A stretch of DNA of 64,000 bases from the NCBI GenBank assembly GCA_943787465.1, contig CALSMN010000001.1, positions 62,001-126,000 of the forward strand. The letters are read 5' to 3'. Made by a program: the position numbers and the translations under genes. The notes below the pieces were generated by a model. The model ran no database searches and was not told where the DNA came from. It saw only the letters and a program-made list of their open reading frames with translations. Each line of letters opens with the position of its first letter. The first letter of the stretch is position 1. Origin of the DNA: an uncultured Bacteroidia bacterium. Lineage in GTDB: Bacteria > Bacteroidota > Bacteroidia > NS11-12g > UBA9320. Positions 1-7,606 of the stretch are shown piece by piece.

Positions 1-1
1 C

Positions 2-793
2 ATCGCTTTTTTGTGGTGCTTGGGTGTTTTGTTAAAACCTGTTTTGTTACCATCCTTAGTGGTTTGGCCTTTGGTGTTTTTTTATTACAGATACCGAAAA
101 GGTAAATGGTTACCTGTGGTTTTAGTGCCTGTTTTTGTGGTGTTAATGGTGGGTGCGAGGAACCATCAAAAAACCTCACAATTTGAATATAGCTCTATTT
201 CAACTATAAATCTTGGCAGATACAACGCCAAACTTTTGATAGCTCATATTCATGGATATAAGGCTGCTCAAAATTATGTTTCTCATCCCATTTTCGCCAT
301 TCCTACAAATAAAAGAGAATATAAAAAATATGCATCAGGGGTTAAAAGTATGGCAATTCAAACCATATCTAAAGATTGGGTTGGGTATATAAAAGTCCAC
401 AGTCTTGGTGTTTTTAAAATGGTGCTTGACCCCGGCCGGTTTGAACTGTTTTCCATACAAAACAAGTCCCCTCTGGAGGTTAGTTTAACTGAAGTTTTGT
501 TGGCCAAGGATTGGATCAAATTAAAGAGTTATATTTTTGAGCATCCTGCTGTATGGGTTCTTTTTTTAGGGTTGTTTTTTTTAAGCGTATTGAAAGTGAT
601 ACTCTTTTTTTTCTCAACAAAACAAGTGCTAAACAACCCAGCGATACTTGTCGTTTTGTTATATTTTATAGGTATTGCTGGTCCAGTTGGTGCGGCAAGG
701 TTTCTTCTACCTGTAGGTGTGTTGTTTTTGGTTTGTTGTTCTTTAGGTGGATTGCGTATTTTAGATTTTTTCCAAAAAAGTTCTAAATGCTAG
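2..793 (+). CDS. Membrane protein, C-terminal part (5' end outside window)
   Basis: The reading frame is open from the first codon of the window, so the true start lies upstream and only about 263 residues are visible. They form hydrophobic segments near the left edge, a soluble loop of roughly 120 residues, then two or three membrane helices and a short basic tail. This resembles the C-terminal part of a polytopic glycosyltransferase (family 39 type), but no diagnostic motif is visible, so the function is left open. It converges on the DUF4286 gene and overlaps its end by 33 bp. Confidence 0.6.
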   Translation: MAFLWCLGVLLKPVLLPSLVVWPLVFFYYRYRKGKWLPVVLVPVFVVLMVGARNHQKTSQFEYSSISTINLGRYNAKLLIAHIHGYKAAQNYVSHPIFAIPTNKREYKKYASGVKSMAIQTISKDWVGYIKVHSLGVFKMVLDPGRFELFSIQNKSPLEVSLTEVLLAKDWIKLKSYIFEHPAVWVLFLGLFFLSVLKVILFFFSTKQVLNNPAILVVLLYFIGIAGPVGAARFLLPVGVLFLVCCSLGGLRILDFFQKSSKC

Positions 794-1066
794 TATGTTT
801 TCTCCGAACTTTTTTCTTGTCTTTTCTTGAAGTGAAAATGCATGATTTTGAGAATATTTTTCAAAATTTAACCAAGACGCCAGCGTATATTGAATCGCAT
901 ATGAATTGTGTGTTCTTTCCATTGGGTTTTCAATGATTTTATATATGTTGTATGATATAAATAGGTTTGTTTGCATTACCTCGGGTATATGTATGTGTGT
1001 TAACCATTCTATTGCTTCTTTTTCTATTTCTGGGTTAATACTCAGTGTAACGTTGTATATAATCAT
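761..1066 (-). CDS. DUF4286 family protein
   Basis: A 101-residue protein without signal peptide or membrane segment. The start (MIIYNVTLSI), the central FISYNIYKII segment and the C-terminal FLEKI match my memory of the DUF4286 family, small alpha-beta proteins of Bacteroidota with no known biochemical role. It begins 2 bp after the xerD stop codon, so it is probably the last gene of the rluB-Omp28-xerD operon. Its 3' end overlaps the convergent membrane-protein gene. Confidence 0.75.
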   Translation of the reverse strand: MIIYNVTLSINPEIEKEAIEWLTHIHIPEVMQTNLFISYNIYKIIENPMERTHNSYAIQYTLASWLNFEKYSQNHAFSLQEKTRKKFGENILAFRTFLEKI

Positions 1067-1068
1067 TA

Positions 1069-1980
1069 TTAGGCTCGCGGATGATATTGTTGAATTACTG
1101 TTTTTAAATATGCTTTATCCAGGTGGGTATAAATTTCTGTGGTAGTAATGCTTTCATGACCTAACATTTGCTGGACAGCACGCAAATCTGCACCGGCTTC
1201 AATCAATGTTGTTGCAAAACTGTGCCTTAGCGTATGTGGGCTGATTGATTTTTGAATGCCTGCTTTGGACGCTAATGCTTTTATTAGTTTAAACACAAAC
1301 ACTCGGCTCAAACTTGTTCCTCTTTGGTTTAAAATAAGAATATTTTTAGATTTGGTTTTTGCTACTTTTTCTCTGTATTGTAGAAGGTAGTGGCCTAGTT
1401 GGTTTATTGTTTTTTCACCGAAGGGCACTAGTCGCTCTTTATTTCCTTTACCTAAAACCTTAACAAAGCCCTCGTCTACATATATGTCGTTTATAGTTAA
1501 AGTCACTAGCTCAGATACTCGAAGACCGCTTCCATACATTAACATAACGATTAGTTTATCTCGCTCCCCAGATCGTTTAGAAAAATCAATTGATTCCATC
1601 ATTGCTCTAATATCCTCATAATCAAGCACATCTGGTAGTTTTTTTGAAAGCTTTGGTGTTTCTATATTTTGCATGGGATTTGAACCCATGACTTCGTCTA
1701 TTATTTGTTTTTTATAAAATGTTTTTAAGCCTGATATAATACGAGCAACCGATCTGGGTGCTAAGCCTGATCTGGTTAGGTGGTTAATGAAATCAAAAAT
1801 TTGATCGTTGTTAATTTTAGTCAAATCTTGGTTGTTGCAAAAGGATGCTAATTTTTTAATATCTAGCTGGTATGCGTCTATGGTGTTTTTGCTTAAAGAT
1901 CTTTCCAGCAACAGTGTTGTGACAAACTCCTCGACCAGGGCGTTGTTTTTTGTTTTTATTTTAGCTTCAACTCCTGGCAC
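1069..1980 (-). CDS. xerD: Tyrosine recombinase XerC/XerD
   Basis: A 303-residue site-specific tyrosine recombinase of the type that resolves chromosome dimers at dif. An N-terminal SAM-like core-binding domain (about 12-100) precedes the catalytic domain, where all active residues are visible: R154 in SGLRVSEL, K178 in GKGNK, H249 and R252 in HTLRH, H275 in LGHES and nucleophile Y284 in EIYTH. The start is a GTG overlapping the end of the Omp28 gene by 25 bp. XerC and XerD cannot be separated reliably by eye. There is no adjacent integrase-associated cargo, so a housekeeping role is inferred. Confidence 0.92.
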   Translation of the reverse strand: MPGVEAKIKTKNNALVEEFVTTLLLERSLSKNTIDAYQLDIKKLASFCNNQDLTKINNDQIFDFINHLTRSGLAPRSVARIISGLKTFYKKQIIDEVMGSNPMQNIETPKLSKKLPDVLDYEDIRAMMESIDFSKRSGERDKLIVMLMYGSGLRVSELVTLTINDIYVDEGFVKVLGKGNKERLVPFGEKTINQLGHYLLQYREKVAKTKSKNILILNQRGTSLSRVFVFKLIKALASKAGIQKSISPHTLRHSFATTLIEAGADLRAVQQMLGHESITTTEIYTHLDKAYLKTVIQQYHPRA

Positions 1981-2846
1981 TGAATAACTTCTTTATTGTT
2001 GCCATCATTATAATTAACCAGAATAACAATGCTTGCATTTTGAGTGTTTACATTCTCTGGGATGACCAACTCCCATCCTTTTTCTATGACGGTTCCTCTT
2101 TCAACAGTTTGACAATTAGAATTGTTGGACAAAAGAGGGGACCCATTGTATGGTGTATATGCTGAACGTAAAACATGTTGATGAACATATGAAGAATCTG
2201 TTCCGTTGGAATTATATTGGGGGTGGTTTAAATTGTCTTCTAACAAAAAAACCGAATAAAATGGTTCTGCTATTGGTGTGTTTGTAAATGTAAATTTAGC
2301 TTGCACGGTATATGTTGTTTCGTCTTTTTTTTCTTTAATCAAATCGATGTTGACAACTGCTTTTTCTCCATTTAACCTGTTTGCTTTACTTAGCCATTTT
2401 TCGAACGGAATATTAATTGTGGTTTCTCCATCAAATAGCGTTCTGTTTACTCCCCCGGCAGGCAAAACATTACTGAAATTAAAAATATTTGTGCCTATCT
2501 GTTGGGCGGTTTCTGTTCTTAAATCTTCATAACCACCGAAAGGAAATGTTAATGATTTGGGGTTTTGGGAGTAAAGACCCAAAACTACCACGTTGTTAGT
2601 GGTCGCATTGTTCTTAATCTCTGCTGCTGCCAATGCTGCGTTTGGACAAGCAACACACCTTACTCCTGTAAGGTCTTCAATCAGTATGCCCCTGAATGCT
2701 GGTGCTGGTATTTCGTTGATGTTTAAAAGATAACAGGTGTCTTTTAGGACAAGAGATTCGTCTTCATTAAAATTGATAGGTGGGGTTGATTCTTTGCATG
2801 CAAAAAAGAAAACCAAAACACTCCACATCAATAAAACTTTATTCAT
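1956..2846 (-). CDS. Omp28-related outer membrane lipoprotein
   Basis: A 296-residue protein with a lipoprotein signal peptide: hydrophobic residues 4-15, then the lipobox FFFAC with C17. Residues about 50-150 resemble the thioredoxin-like region of Omp28 proteins, including a CVAC motif in the context GVRCVACPNA. The remainder looks like a beta-rich C-terminal domain. It is probably exported and lipid-anchored; the family's function is unclear. A TAnnTTTG box ends 4 bases before the ATG. Confidence 0.8.
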   Translation of the reverse strand: MNKVLLMWSVLVFFFACKESTPPINFNEDESLVLKDTCYLLNINEIPAPAFRGILIEDLTGVRCVACPNAALAAAEIKNNATTNNVVVLGLYSQNPKSLTFPFGGYEDLRTETAQQIGTNIFNFSNVLPAGGVNRTLFDGETTINIPFEKWLSKANRLNGEKAVVNIDLIKEKKDETTYTVQAKFTFTNTPIAEPFYSVFLLEDNLNHPQYNSNGTDSSYVHQHVLRSAYTPYNGSPLLSNNSNCQTVERGTVIEKGWELVIPENVNTQNASIVILVNYNDGNNKEVIQCQELKLK

Positions 2847-2850
2847 TTTT

Positions 2851-2858
2851 CAAAGTTA
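2851..2858 (-). promoter_or_regulatory. -7 promoter box (TAACTTTG) of the Omp28 gene
   Basis: On the minus strand this reads TAACTTTG, matching the Bacteroidota -7 consensus TAnnTTTG. Only four bases (AAAA) separate it from the ATG at 2846, so the transcript would be leaderless or nearly so. I see no convincing -33 TTG at the usual 17-23 bp spacing. The box lies across the last codons of the upstream rluB-like gene. Confidence 0.5.
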
Positions 2859-3611
2859 TTTTTTTGTTTTTAAATAGATGCCTAAATTTTTCAATTCCGT
2901 TTTTTTCAATTCTCTAAATTCACCAACAGGTATACCTCTTTTTTCAAATGTATGAAACATAACCCTGTCTAGTTTTACCACTTGATTTCCAATAGATTCG
3001 AACATTCGTCTAATCACTCTGTTTTTTCCGCTATGTATTTCTATTCCGTATCTAGGGGTTTCGTCTTCGTTCAACTCTACAATCTTGTTAAAAGCACTTA
3101 GTCCATCCTCAAGCTCAATCCCAGATACCATTTGGTTGAGCTCTTCTTGCGTAAGATGTTTTTCTACTCTTGCTTTATACACTTTGTTTATTTTTTTTGA
3201 CGGATGTAGCAGATTTTGGGTAAGTGTTCCATCGTTGGTTAACAAAATAATCCCTGTTGTGTTTCTATCCAGTCGACCTACAGGATAAAGGTGGTTATAT
3301 TTTTCTGGCAACAAGTCCATAATAGATCGCCTGCCTTTTTCGTCTGATTTTGTACAAATGATGTTTTTGGGCTTATTAACCAGAACATATAATTTTTCTT
3401 CTAAAGATACTTTTTGATTGTTTACTTCGACAACATCAATGTTGCTAACTTTGGTTCCGAGTGCTTTAACCTGAACACCATTTACTTTAACTCGACCCTC
3501 TAAAATCAAATCATCTGCGGCTCTTCTGCTACATATGCCAGCGTTAGAAATGTACTTATTTAAGCGCAACTGCTGAATATTGTGGCTTATTTGTTTTTCA
3601 TTTACTTTCAT
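2856..3611 (-). CDS. rluB: 23S rRNA pseudouridine synthase, RluB/RsuA family
   Basis: A 251-residue pseudouridine synthase. An S4 RNA-binding domain (about 14-70, with RLNKYISNAGICSRRAAD) is followed by the RluB/RsuA catalytic domain with the signature GRLDRNTTGIILLTNDG, whose Asp is the expected catalytic residue, and the conserved GKNRVIRRMFES near the C-terminus. It is predicted to convert a specific 23S rRNA uridine to pseudouridine. It is the first gene of a four-gene minus-strand operon and is divergent from the T9SS-B protein. The choice between RluB and RsuA or RluF is not proven. Confidence 0.9.
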   Translation of the reverse strand: MKVNEKQISHNIQQLRLNKYISNAGICSRRAADDLILEGRVKVNGVQVKALGTKVSNIDVVEVNNQKVSLEEKLYVLVNKPKNIICTKSDEKGRRSIMDLLPEKYNHLYPVGRLDRNTTGIILLTNDGTLTQNLLHPSKKINKVYKARVEKHLTQEELNQMVSGIELEDGLSAFNKIVELNEDETPRYGIEIHSGKNRVIRRMFESIGNQVVKLDRVMFHTFEKRGIPVGEFRELKKTELKNLGIYLKTKK

Positions 3612-3673
3612 ACTCCGTTCTTTGTGGTAATTTTTGCAAAATAATACCGTTAATAACGATAATAGCAGTTTAA

Positions 3674-5341
3674 TTGAGACTTATCACTTTTATACCTATA
3701 ATATGTGCGCTTTTGGGTTCAGCAATTACTGTGCCTGCTAAGCTACTGAGGGCTTGTTTGGATTATGACAACAGTATTGTTACTGTAGAGTGGGTACAGC
3801 CCGCCGACTTGTGTGGGTCGTTTACCAAATATTCACTTTATGCCAGCGAGAACGGGGGAGCTTTTACAAAGATTGTAGATATACCTAGTCTGAGTATAGA
3901 AAACTACCCTCACGATATTAGTAATCAGGGTGATCAGTGGCGCTATTACATTACAACACACACAACATGTAATGGAGATGATAGCTTAATCAGCAACATT
4001 ATAGCGATAGACAAAACATATCCTACAAATATTGAGCTTGATTCTGTTAGTTACGATTTAGTGTCGCAAGAATTGGTTGCGGGGTGGTCAAAGAACCCGT
4101 CTATCGACACCAAACACTACGAGCTTTACGACTATAGTTCGGGAAGCGGGGACTACCTTGGTAAAACAACTGATTTAACATTTAATGTTTCAAAAAGCCG
4201 GAACGGCTTCTTTCCTGTCGTATTAGCAACACTTGACAGCTGTAATTTATCTTCTTTATTGTCAAAGCCTCACAGGGCAATACGCTTAAACTCATCAATA
4301 GACACGTGCTTAGGAGAGATATACTTAAACTGGAATCTATATGTGGGTTGGGACAACATAAGCCGTCATGAAATATTTGTTTCTGTTAATAACGGACCGT
4401 ATTCCTTATTTAAAGCCGTTTCTGAGCAAAACAAGAATTTTGTTTATGATAAATTTATGCTGGGTGACACAATAACTGCGTTTGTTAGAGCTTGGAGCCA
4501 AAATGGAACAAAAAGCAGCAGCTCGAATATTGTTAAGCTAGAAACAAGAGCACAAAACAAACCTAGTGAATTTAAAATAGATGTGGTTGATGTGGTTGAC
4601 AATTCTCTGATTATTAGGTTTATATCTAAAAACAACAATGATGTTTCAAAGTTTTTTGTCTGGGAGTTAAGTGAAGCCGAACCCATAGCATCCGTGTTGT
4701 CAAATTCTGACAAAACAGAATTTATTGTTGAGGATAACATAAACAATCCTAATGATGCTATCTTTCATTACAGCGTGAAAGCAATTAACCTGTGCGGAGA
4801 CAGCTTAACGTCAACGGGTTTTGCAAGCAATATTTATTTTGATCCAGAGAAAACTCCCCTTCACAACCCATATGATGGTTGGCTGAGTGGGGCAGAAAGC
4901 TATCGGTTAGAAAAGTACAATGGTTTCACGTGGAACGTTGTTGAGGAGAACACAGGACCTATTGAGAAAGGTGAGTTAACTTTAGAAAGCGGGTGTTATC
5001 GGGTTGTTGCTAGGGAAAAAAACAACGAGACGAACATAAGTCACTCAAACGAAGTCTGTATAAATAAACCGCTAAATGTTTATATAACCACTGCACTTAA
5101 CCCACAGGGGTTGAACAAAAACTTCAGTATTAAGGGAGAGGGCATCGATCACAATCAATCATTTTATACCATCTATAATCGCTGGGGAGAAATTATAAAA
5201 AAATCTAAAACCAACGAGCCCTGGGATGGTTACTATAATGGTAATTTGGTTGCCCCTGGTGTCTATTTGTATATCGTTGACATACAGGGTTATTTGGGTG
5301 AAAAATTACAAGATAAAGGGGTTGTTAATGTTGTTAGATAA
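3674..5341 (+). CDS. Secreted protein with T9SS type-B C-terminal domain
   Basis: A 555-residue exported protein. It starts at a TTG followed by a signal peptide (LITFIPIICALLGSA), which supports this start because no ATG lies close by. The middle (about 25-470) is made of beta-sandwich, fibronectin-III-like repeats of roughly 90-100 residues. The last 75 residues carry the gliding-motility-associated C-terminal domain: YNRWGEII, then PWDGYYNG, then APGVYLYIVD. This is a type IX secretion sorting signal of type B. The specific role is unknown. The gene contains one of the two parS-like sites and overlaps ybeY by 14 bp. Confidence 0.82.
   Translation: MRLITFIPIICALLGSAITVPAKLLRACLDYDNSIVTVEWVQPADLCGSFTKYSLYASENGGAFTKIVDIPSLSIENYPHDISNQGDQWRYYITTHTTCNGDDSLISNIIAIDKTYPTNIELDSVSYDLVSQELVAGWSKNPSIDTKHYELYDYSSGSGDYLGKTTDLTFNVSKSRNGFFPVVLATLDSCNLSSLLSKPHRAIRLNSSIDTCLGEIYLNWNLYVGWDNISRHEIFVSVNNGPYSLFKAVSEQNKNFVYDKFMLGDTITAFVRAWSQNGTKSSSSNIVKLETRAQNKPSEFKIDVVDVVDNSLIIRFISKNNNDVSKFFVWELSEAEPIASVLSNSDKTEFIVEDNINNPNDAIFHYSVKAINLCGDSLTSTGFASNIYFDPEKTPLHNPYDGWLSGAESYRLEKYNGFTWNVVEENTGPIEKGELTLESGCYRVVAREKNNETNISHSNEVCINKPLNVYITTALNPQGLNKNFSIKGEGIDHNQSFYTIYNRWGEIIKKSKTNEPWDGYYNGNLVAPGVYLYIVDIQGYLGEKLQDKGVVNVVR
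4922..4937 (-). promoter_or_regulatory. parS-like ParB binding site, copy 1
   Basis: The plus strand reads GGTTTCACGTGGAACG. On the minus strand the 14-bp core is GTTCCACGTGAAAC, identical to the core of the site at 5733-5748. Compared with the general parS consensus TGTTNCACGTGAAACA, all 14 core positions fit and the two outer bases differ. It lies inside the T9SS-B gene, so it is also coding. It is inferred to nucleate ParB for chromosome segregation. Confidence 0.72.
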
Positions 5342-5744
5342 TATACAAGTACAAACTCGCGGTGAACTTGAAAAACTTATGGATATTGTTGCTTTAAATC
5401 AAATTCACGCCGCACTAAATCTTGAAAAACCTGTAATTTATTGCTTTGTTAATGATGAAGAGCTGCTTAAAGTAAACATAAACATGTTGGGTCACGACTA
5501 TTACACAGACATTATCACATTTGATTATAAGGATGACGATATCGAAGAGGATGAAATTTTGATCAGTTACGAACGTGTAATTGAAAATTCCAAAACGTAT
5601 AACGTGGAGCTGTCAGAAGAGTTACACCGAGTATGTATTCATGGTTTGTTACATATTGCGGGCTTTGGTGATAAAACCAATGAAGAAAAGAAAGAAATGA
5701 GAATGAAAGAGAATTATTACTTAAAAAATTACTGTTCCACGTGA
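5328..5744 (+). CDS. ybeY: Endoribonuclease YbeY (rRNA maturation)
   Basis: A 138-residue single-domain metal-dependent endoribonuclease acting in 16S rRNA 3' end maturation and ribosome quality control. The metal-binding signature is HRVCIHGLLHIAGFGD (H105, H109). The family's third His is Asp/Gly here (GFGDKT), which I recall as usual in Bacteroidota. The frame is open upstream to 5226, but the ATG at 5328 gives the normal length and avoids a long overlap. The stop codon TGA lies inside the parS site and overlaps the mnmG start. Confidence 0.9.
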   Translation: MLLDNIQVQTRGELEKLMDIVALNQIHAALNLEKPVIYCFVNDEELLKVNINMLGHDYYTDIITFDYKDDDIEEDEILISYERVIENSKTYNVELSEELHRVCIHGLLHIAGFGDKTNEEKKEMRMKENYYLKNYCST

Positions 5745-5748
5745 AACC
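5733..5748 (+). promoter_or_regulatory. parS ParB binding site, copy 2
   Basis: The sequence is TGTTCCACGTGAAACC, matching the parS consensus TGTTNCACGTGAAACA at every position but the last. The central GTG is the mnmG start codon and the following TGA is the ybeY stop, so the site is fixed by two genes as well as by its symmetry. The family knowledge used is that ParB (Spo0J) parS sites are 16-bp palindromes clustered near bacterial origins. No parA or parB gene lies in the window. Confidence 0.83.
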
Positions 5749-7606
5749 CAACAATACATATGATTTGATTGTTGTAGGTGCTGGTCACGCTGGTTGTGAG
5801 GCGGCAAACATTGCTGGAAAATTAGGTTCTAAGGTTTTAATGGTAACCATGAACATGGAAACCATCGCCAAAATGTCTTGTAATCCTGCAATTGGGGGGG
5901 TTGCTAAAGGTCAAATTGTGCGAGAAATTGATTGTCTAGGGGGGTTAACAGGGATTGTGTCAGACTACAGCACTATGCAATTTAGAATGTTAAACAAGTC
6001 TAAGGGACCAGCTATGTGGAGTCCAAGGACGCAAAATGACAGAAATCAGTTTTCACTAAAATGGCGTGAGCTTTTGGAGAACAATTTTAATATTGATTTT
6101 TTGCAATCGTCTGTTGGTCAATTAATTATAGAAAAAAACAGGGTTGTTGGTGTTGAAACGACAGATGGAAGTAAAATATTGTCTAAGACTGTGATTTTGA
6201 CAAGCGGGACTTTTATGAATGGGGTTATACATGTTGGTCAAAAACAAAGCAGTGGCGGAAGAATGGGAGACAGTGCTTCTTTTGGAATTACGGAGCAACT
6301 TGTTTCTATTGGTTTTGAAGCGGGGCGTATGAAAACAGGAACGCCGCCAAGAGTTGATGGACGAACCATTAATTATAGTGTATTGGAGGAACAAAAAGGA
6401 GACGATATTCCAGGATGTTTTTCTTTTGTAAAGCCTAACCGAGTAAAAAAACAACATAGTTGTCACATTACTTACACCAACGAAAAGGTGCATGATATTT
6501 TACGCTCAGCTTTTAATAAGAGTCCGCTGTTTAATGGAGCAATAAAGGGGGTTGGCCCTAGGTATTGTCCATCCGTTGAAGATAAGGTAAATCGTTTTGC
6601 TGAACGAACAAGACACCAAATCTTTGTTGAACCCGAAGGGTGGAATACCTATGAAACATACATCAATGGGTTTAGCACCTCTTTGCCTCAAAACATTCAA
6701 TATGAAGCAATGAGACAAATTAAAGGTTTTGAAAATGCTAAAATGTTTAGACCGGGCTATGCTATTGAGTATGATTTTTTTTATCCAACTCAACTTAAAT
6801 TGAGTTTAGAGACAAAAGCTATTGAGGGTTTGTTTTTTGCAGGACAGATCAACGGAACAACAGGATACGAAGAGGCTGCCTGTCAGGGATTGATGGCGGG
6901 CATAAACGCTCACCATCGTATAAACGAAAAGAAACCTTTTGTTTTGAACAGAGGAGAGGCTTATATCGGTGTTTTGATTGACGATCTGGTTAATAAAGGG
7001 ACAAAGGAGCCGTACCGGATGTTTACAAGCAGGGCAGAGTATAGAATTCTTCTAAGGCAAGACAACGCAGATACAAGGCTAATTCCTTTGTCTCATAAAA
7101 TAGGAACGATTTCTGACGAGGAGTATGAAAAGGTTTTGACAAAGTCAAATAATATAAAAAAAATCACTAAAATTTTTGATTCTAAAACTGTTAAGCCTGC
7201 AGAAATAAATGAAATTCTTGAAGAGCGTGGATCTAACCCAATTCCTCAAAATTATATAATTGCTAAAGTTTTAGCTAGGCCGCAAATTTCTCACAATGAT
7301 CTTTTAAGAGTTGATTCTATTAACAAATTGGTTAACGAGTATAGTCAGGAAGAGATTGAACAAGTGGAAATCTTGGTGAAATACAAAAGTTATATTGAAA
7401 CAGAAAAAGAAAATGTAGATCGGCTGAGGAAAATGGAAAATAAGAAAATTTCTGCCGATTTTGATTACAGTTTAATACACTCTTTGTCATTAGAGGCTAT
7501 TGACAAATTGAACAAAATTAAACCAGAGAGCATTGGTCAAGCTTCTAGGATAAGTGGTGTTAGTCCTGCTGACATTTCTGCTTTATTGATTTACTTAAAT
7601 AAATGA
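5741..7606 (+). CDS. mnmG: tRNA uridine 5-carboxymethylaminomethyl modification enzyme MnmG
   Basis: A 621-residue FAD protein that, with MnmE, makes the cmnm5 modification of wobble uridine in tRNA. The N-terminal dinucleotide-binding motif GAGHAGCEAA starts at residue 13. The MnmG signatures GPRYCPSVEDK and GYEEAACQGLMAGINA are present, as is the C-terminal helical domain that binds MnmE. The start codon is GTG at 5741; its position fits the family N-terminus (YDLIVVGAGHAG). The end overlaps the next gene by ATGA. In many bacteria this gene (gidA) is close to oriC. Confidence 0.97.
   Translation: MKPNNTYDLIVVGAGHAGCEAANIAGKLGSKVLMVTMNMETIAKMSCNPAIGGVAKGQIVREIDCLGGLTGIVSDYSTMQFRMLNKSKGPAMWSPRTQNDRNQFSLKWRELLENNFNIDFLQSSVGQLIIEKNRVVGVETTDGSKILSKTVILTSGTFMNGVIHVGQKQSSGGRMGDSASFGITEQLVSIGFEAGRMKTGTPPRVDGRTINYSVLEEQKGDDIPGCFSFVKPNRVKKQHSCHITYTNEKVHDILRSAFNKSPLFNGAIKGVGPRYCPSVEDKVNRFAERTRHQIFVEPEGWNTYETYINGFSTSLPQNIQYEAMRQIKGFENAKMFRPGYAIEYDFFYPTQLKLSLETKAIEGLFFAGQINGTTGYEEAACQGLMAGINAHHRINEKKPFVLNRGEAYIGVLIDDLVNKGTKEPYRMFTSRAEYRILLRQDNADTRLIPLSHKIGTISDEEYEKVLTKSNNIKKITKIFDSKTVKPAEINEILEERGSNPIPQNYIIAKVLARPQISHNDLLRVDSINKLVNEYSQEEIEQVEILVKYKSYIETEKENVDRLRKMENKKISADFDYSLIHSLSLEAIDKLNKIKPESIGQASRISGVSPADISALLIYLNK

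Noticed and set aside
1069-1980. xerD as the integrase of a mobile element
   Set aside because: There is no att repeat, tRNA gene, or phage or transposon cargo nearby, and the neighbours are housekeeping genes.
4582-4600. Short direct repeat GTGGTTGATGTGGTTGA
   Set aside because: It encodes a simple DVVDVVD stretch within a beta-domain and has no spread or symmetry suggesting a regulatory role.
5226-5327. Longer ybeY reading frame starting at 5226
   Set aside because: The extra residues are the out-of-frame translation of the upstream sorting domain; the ATG at 5328 gives the family length.
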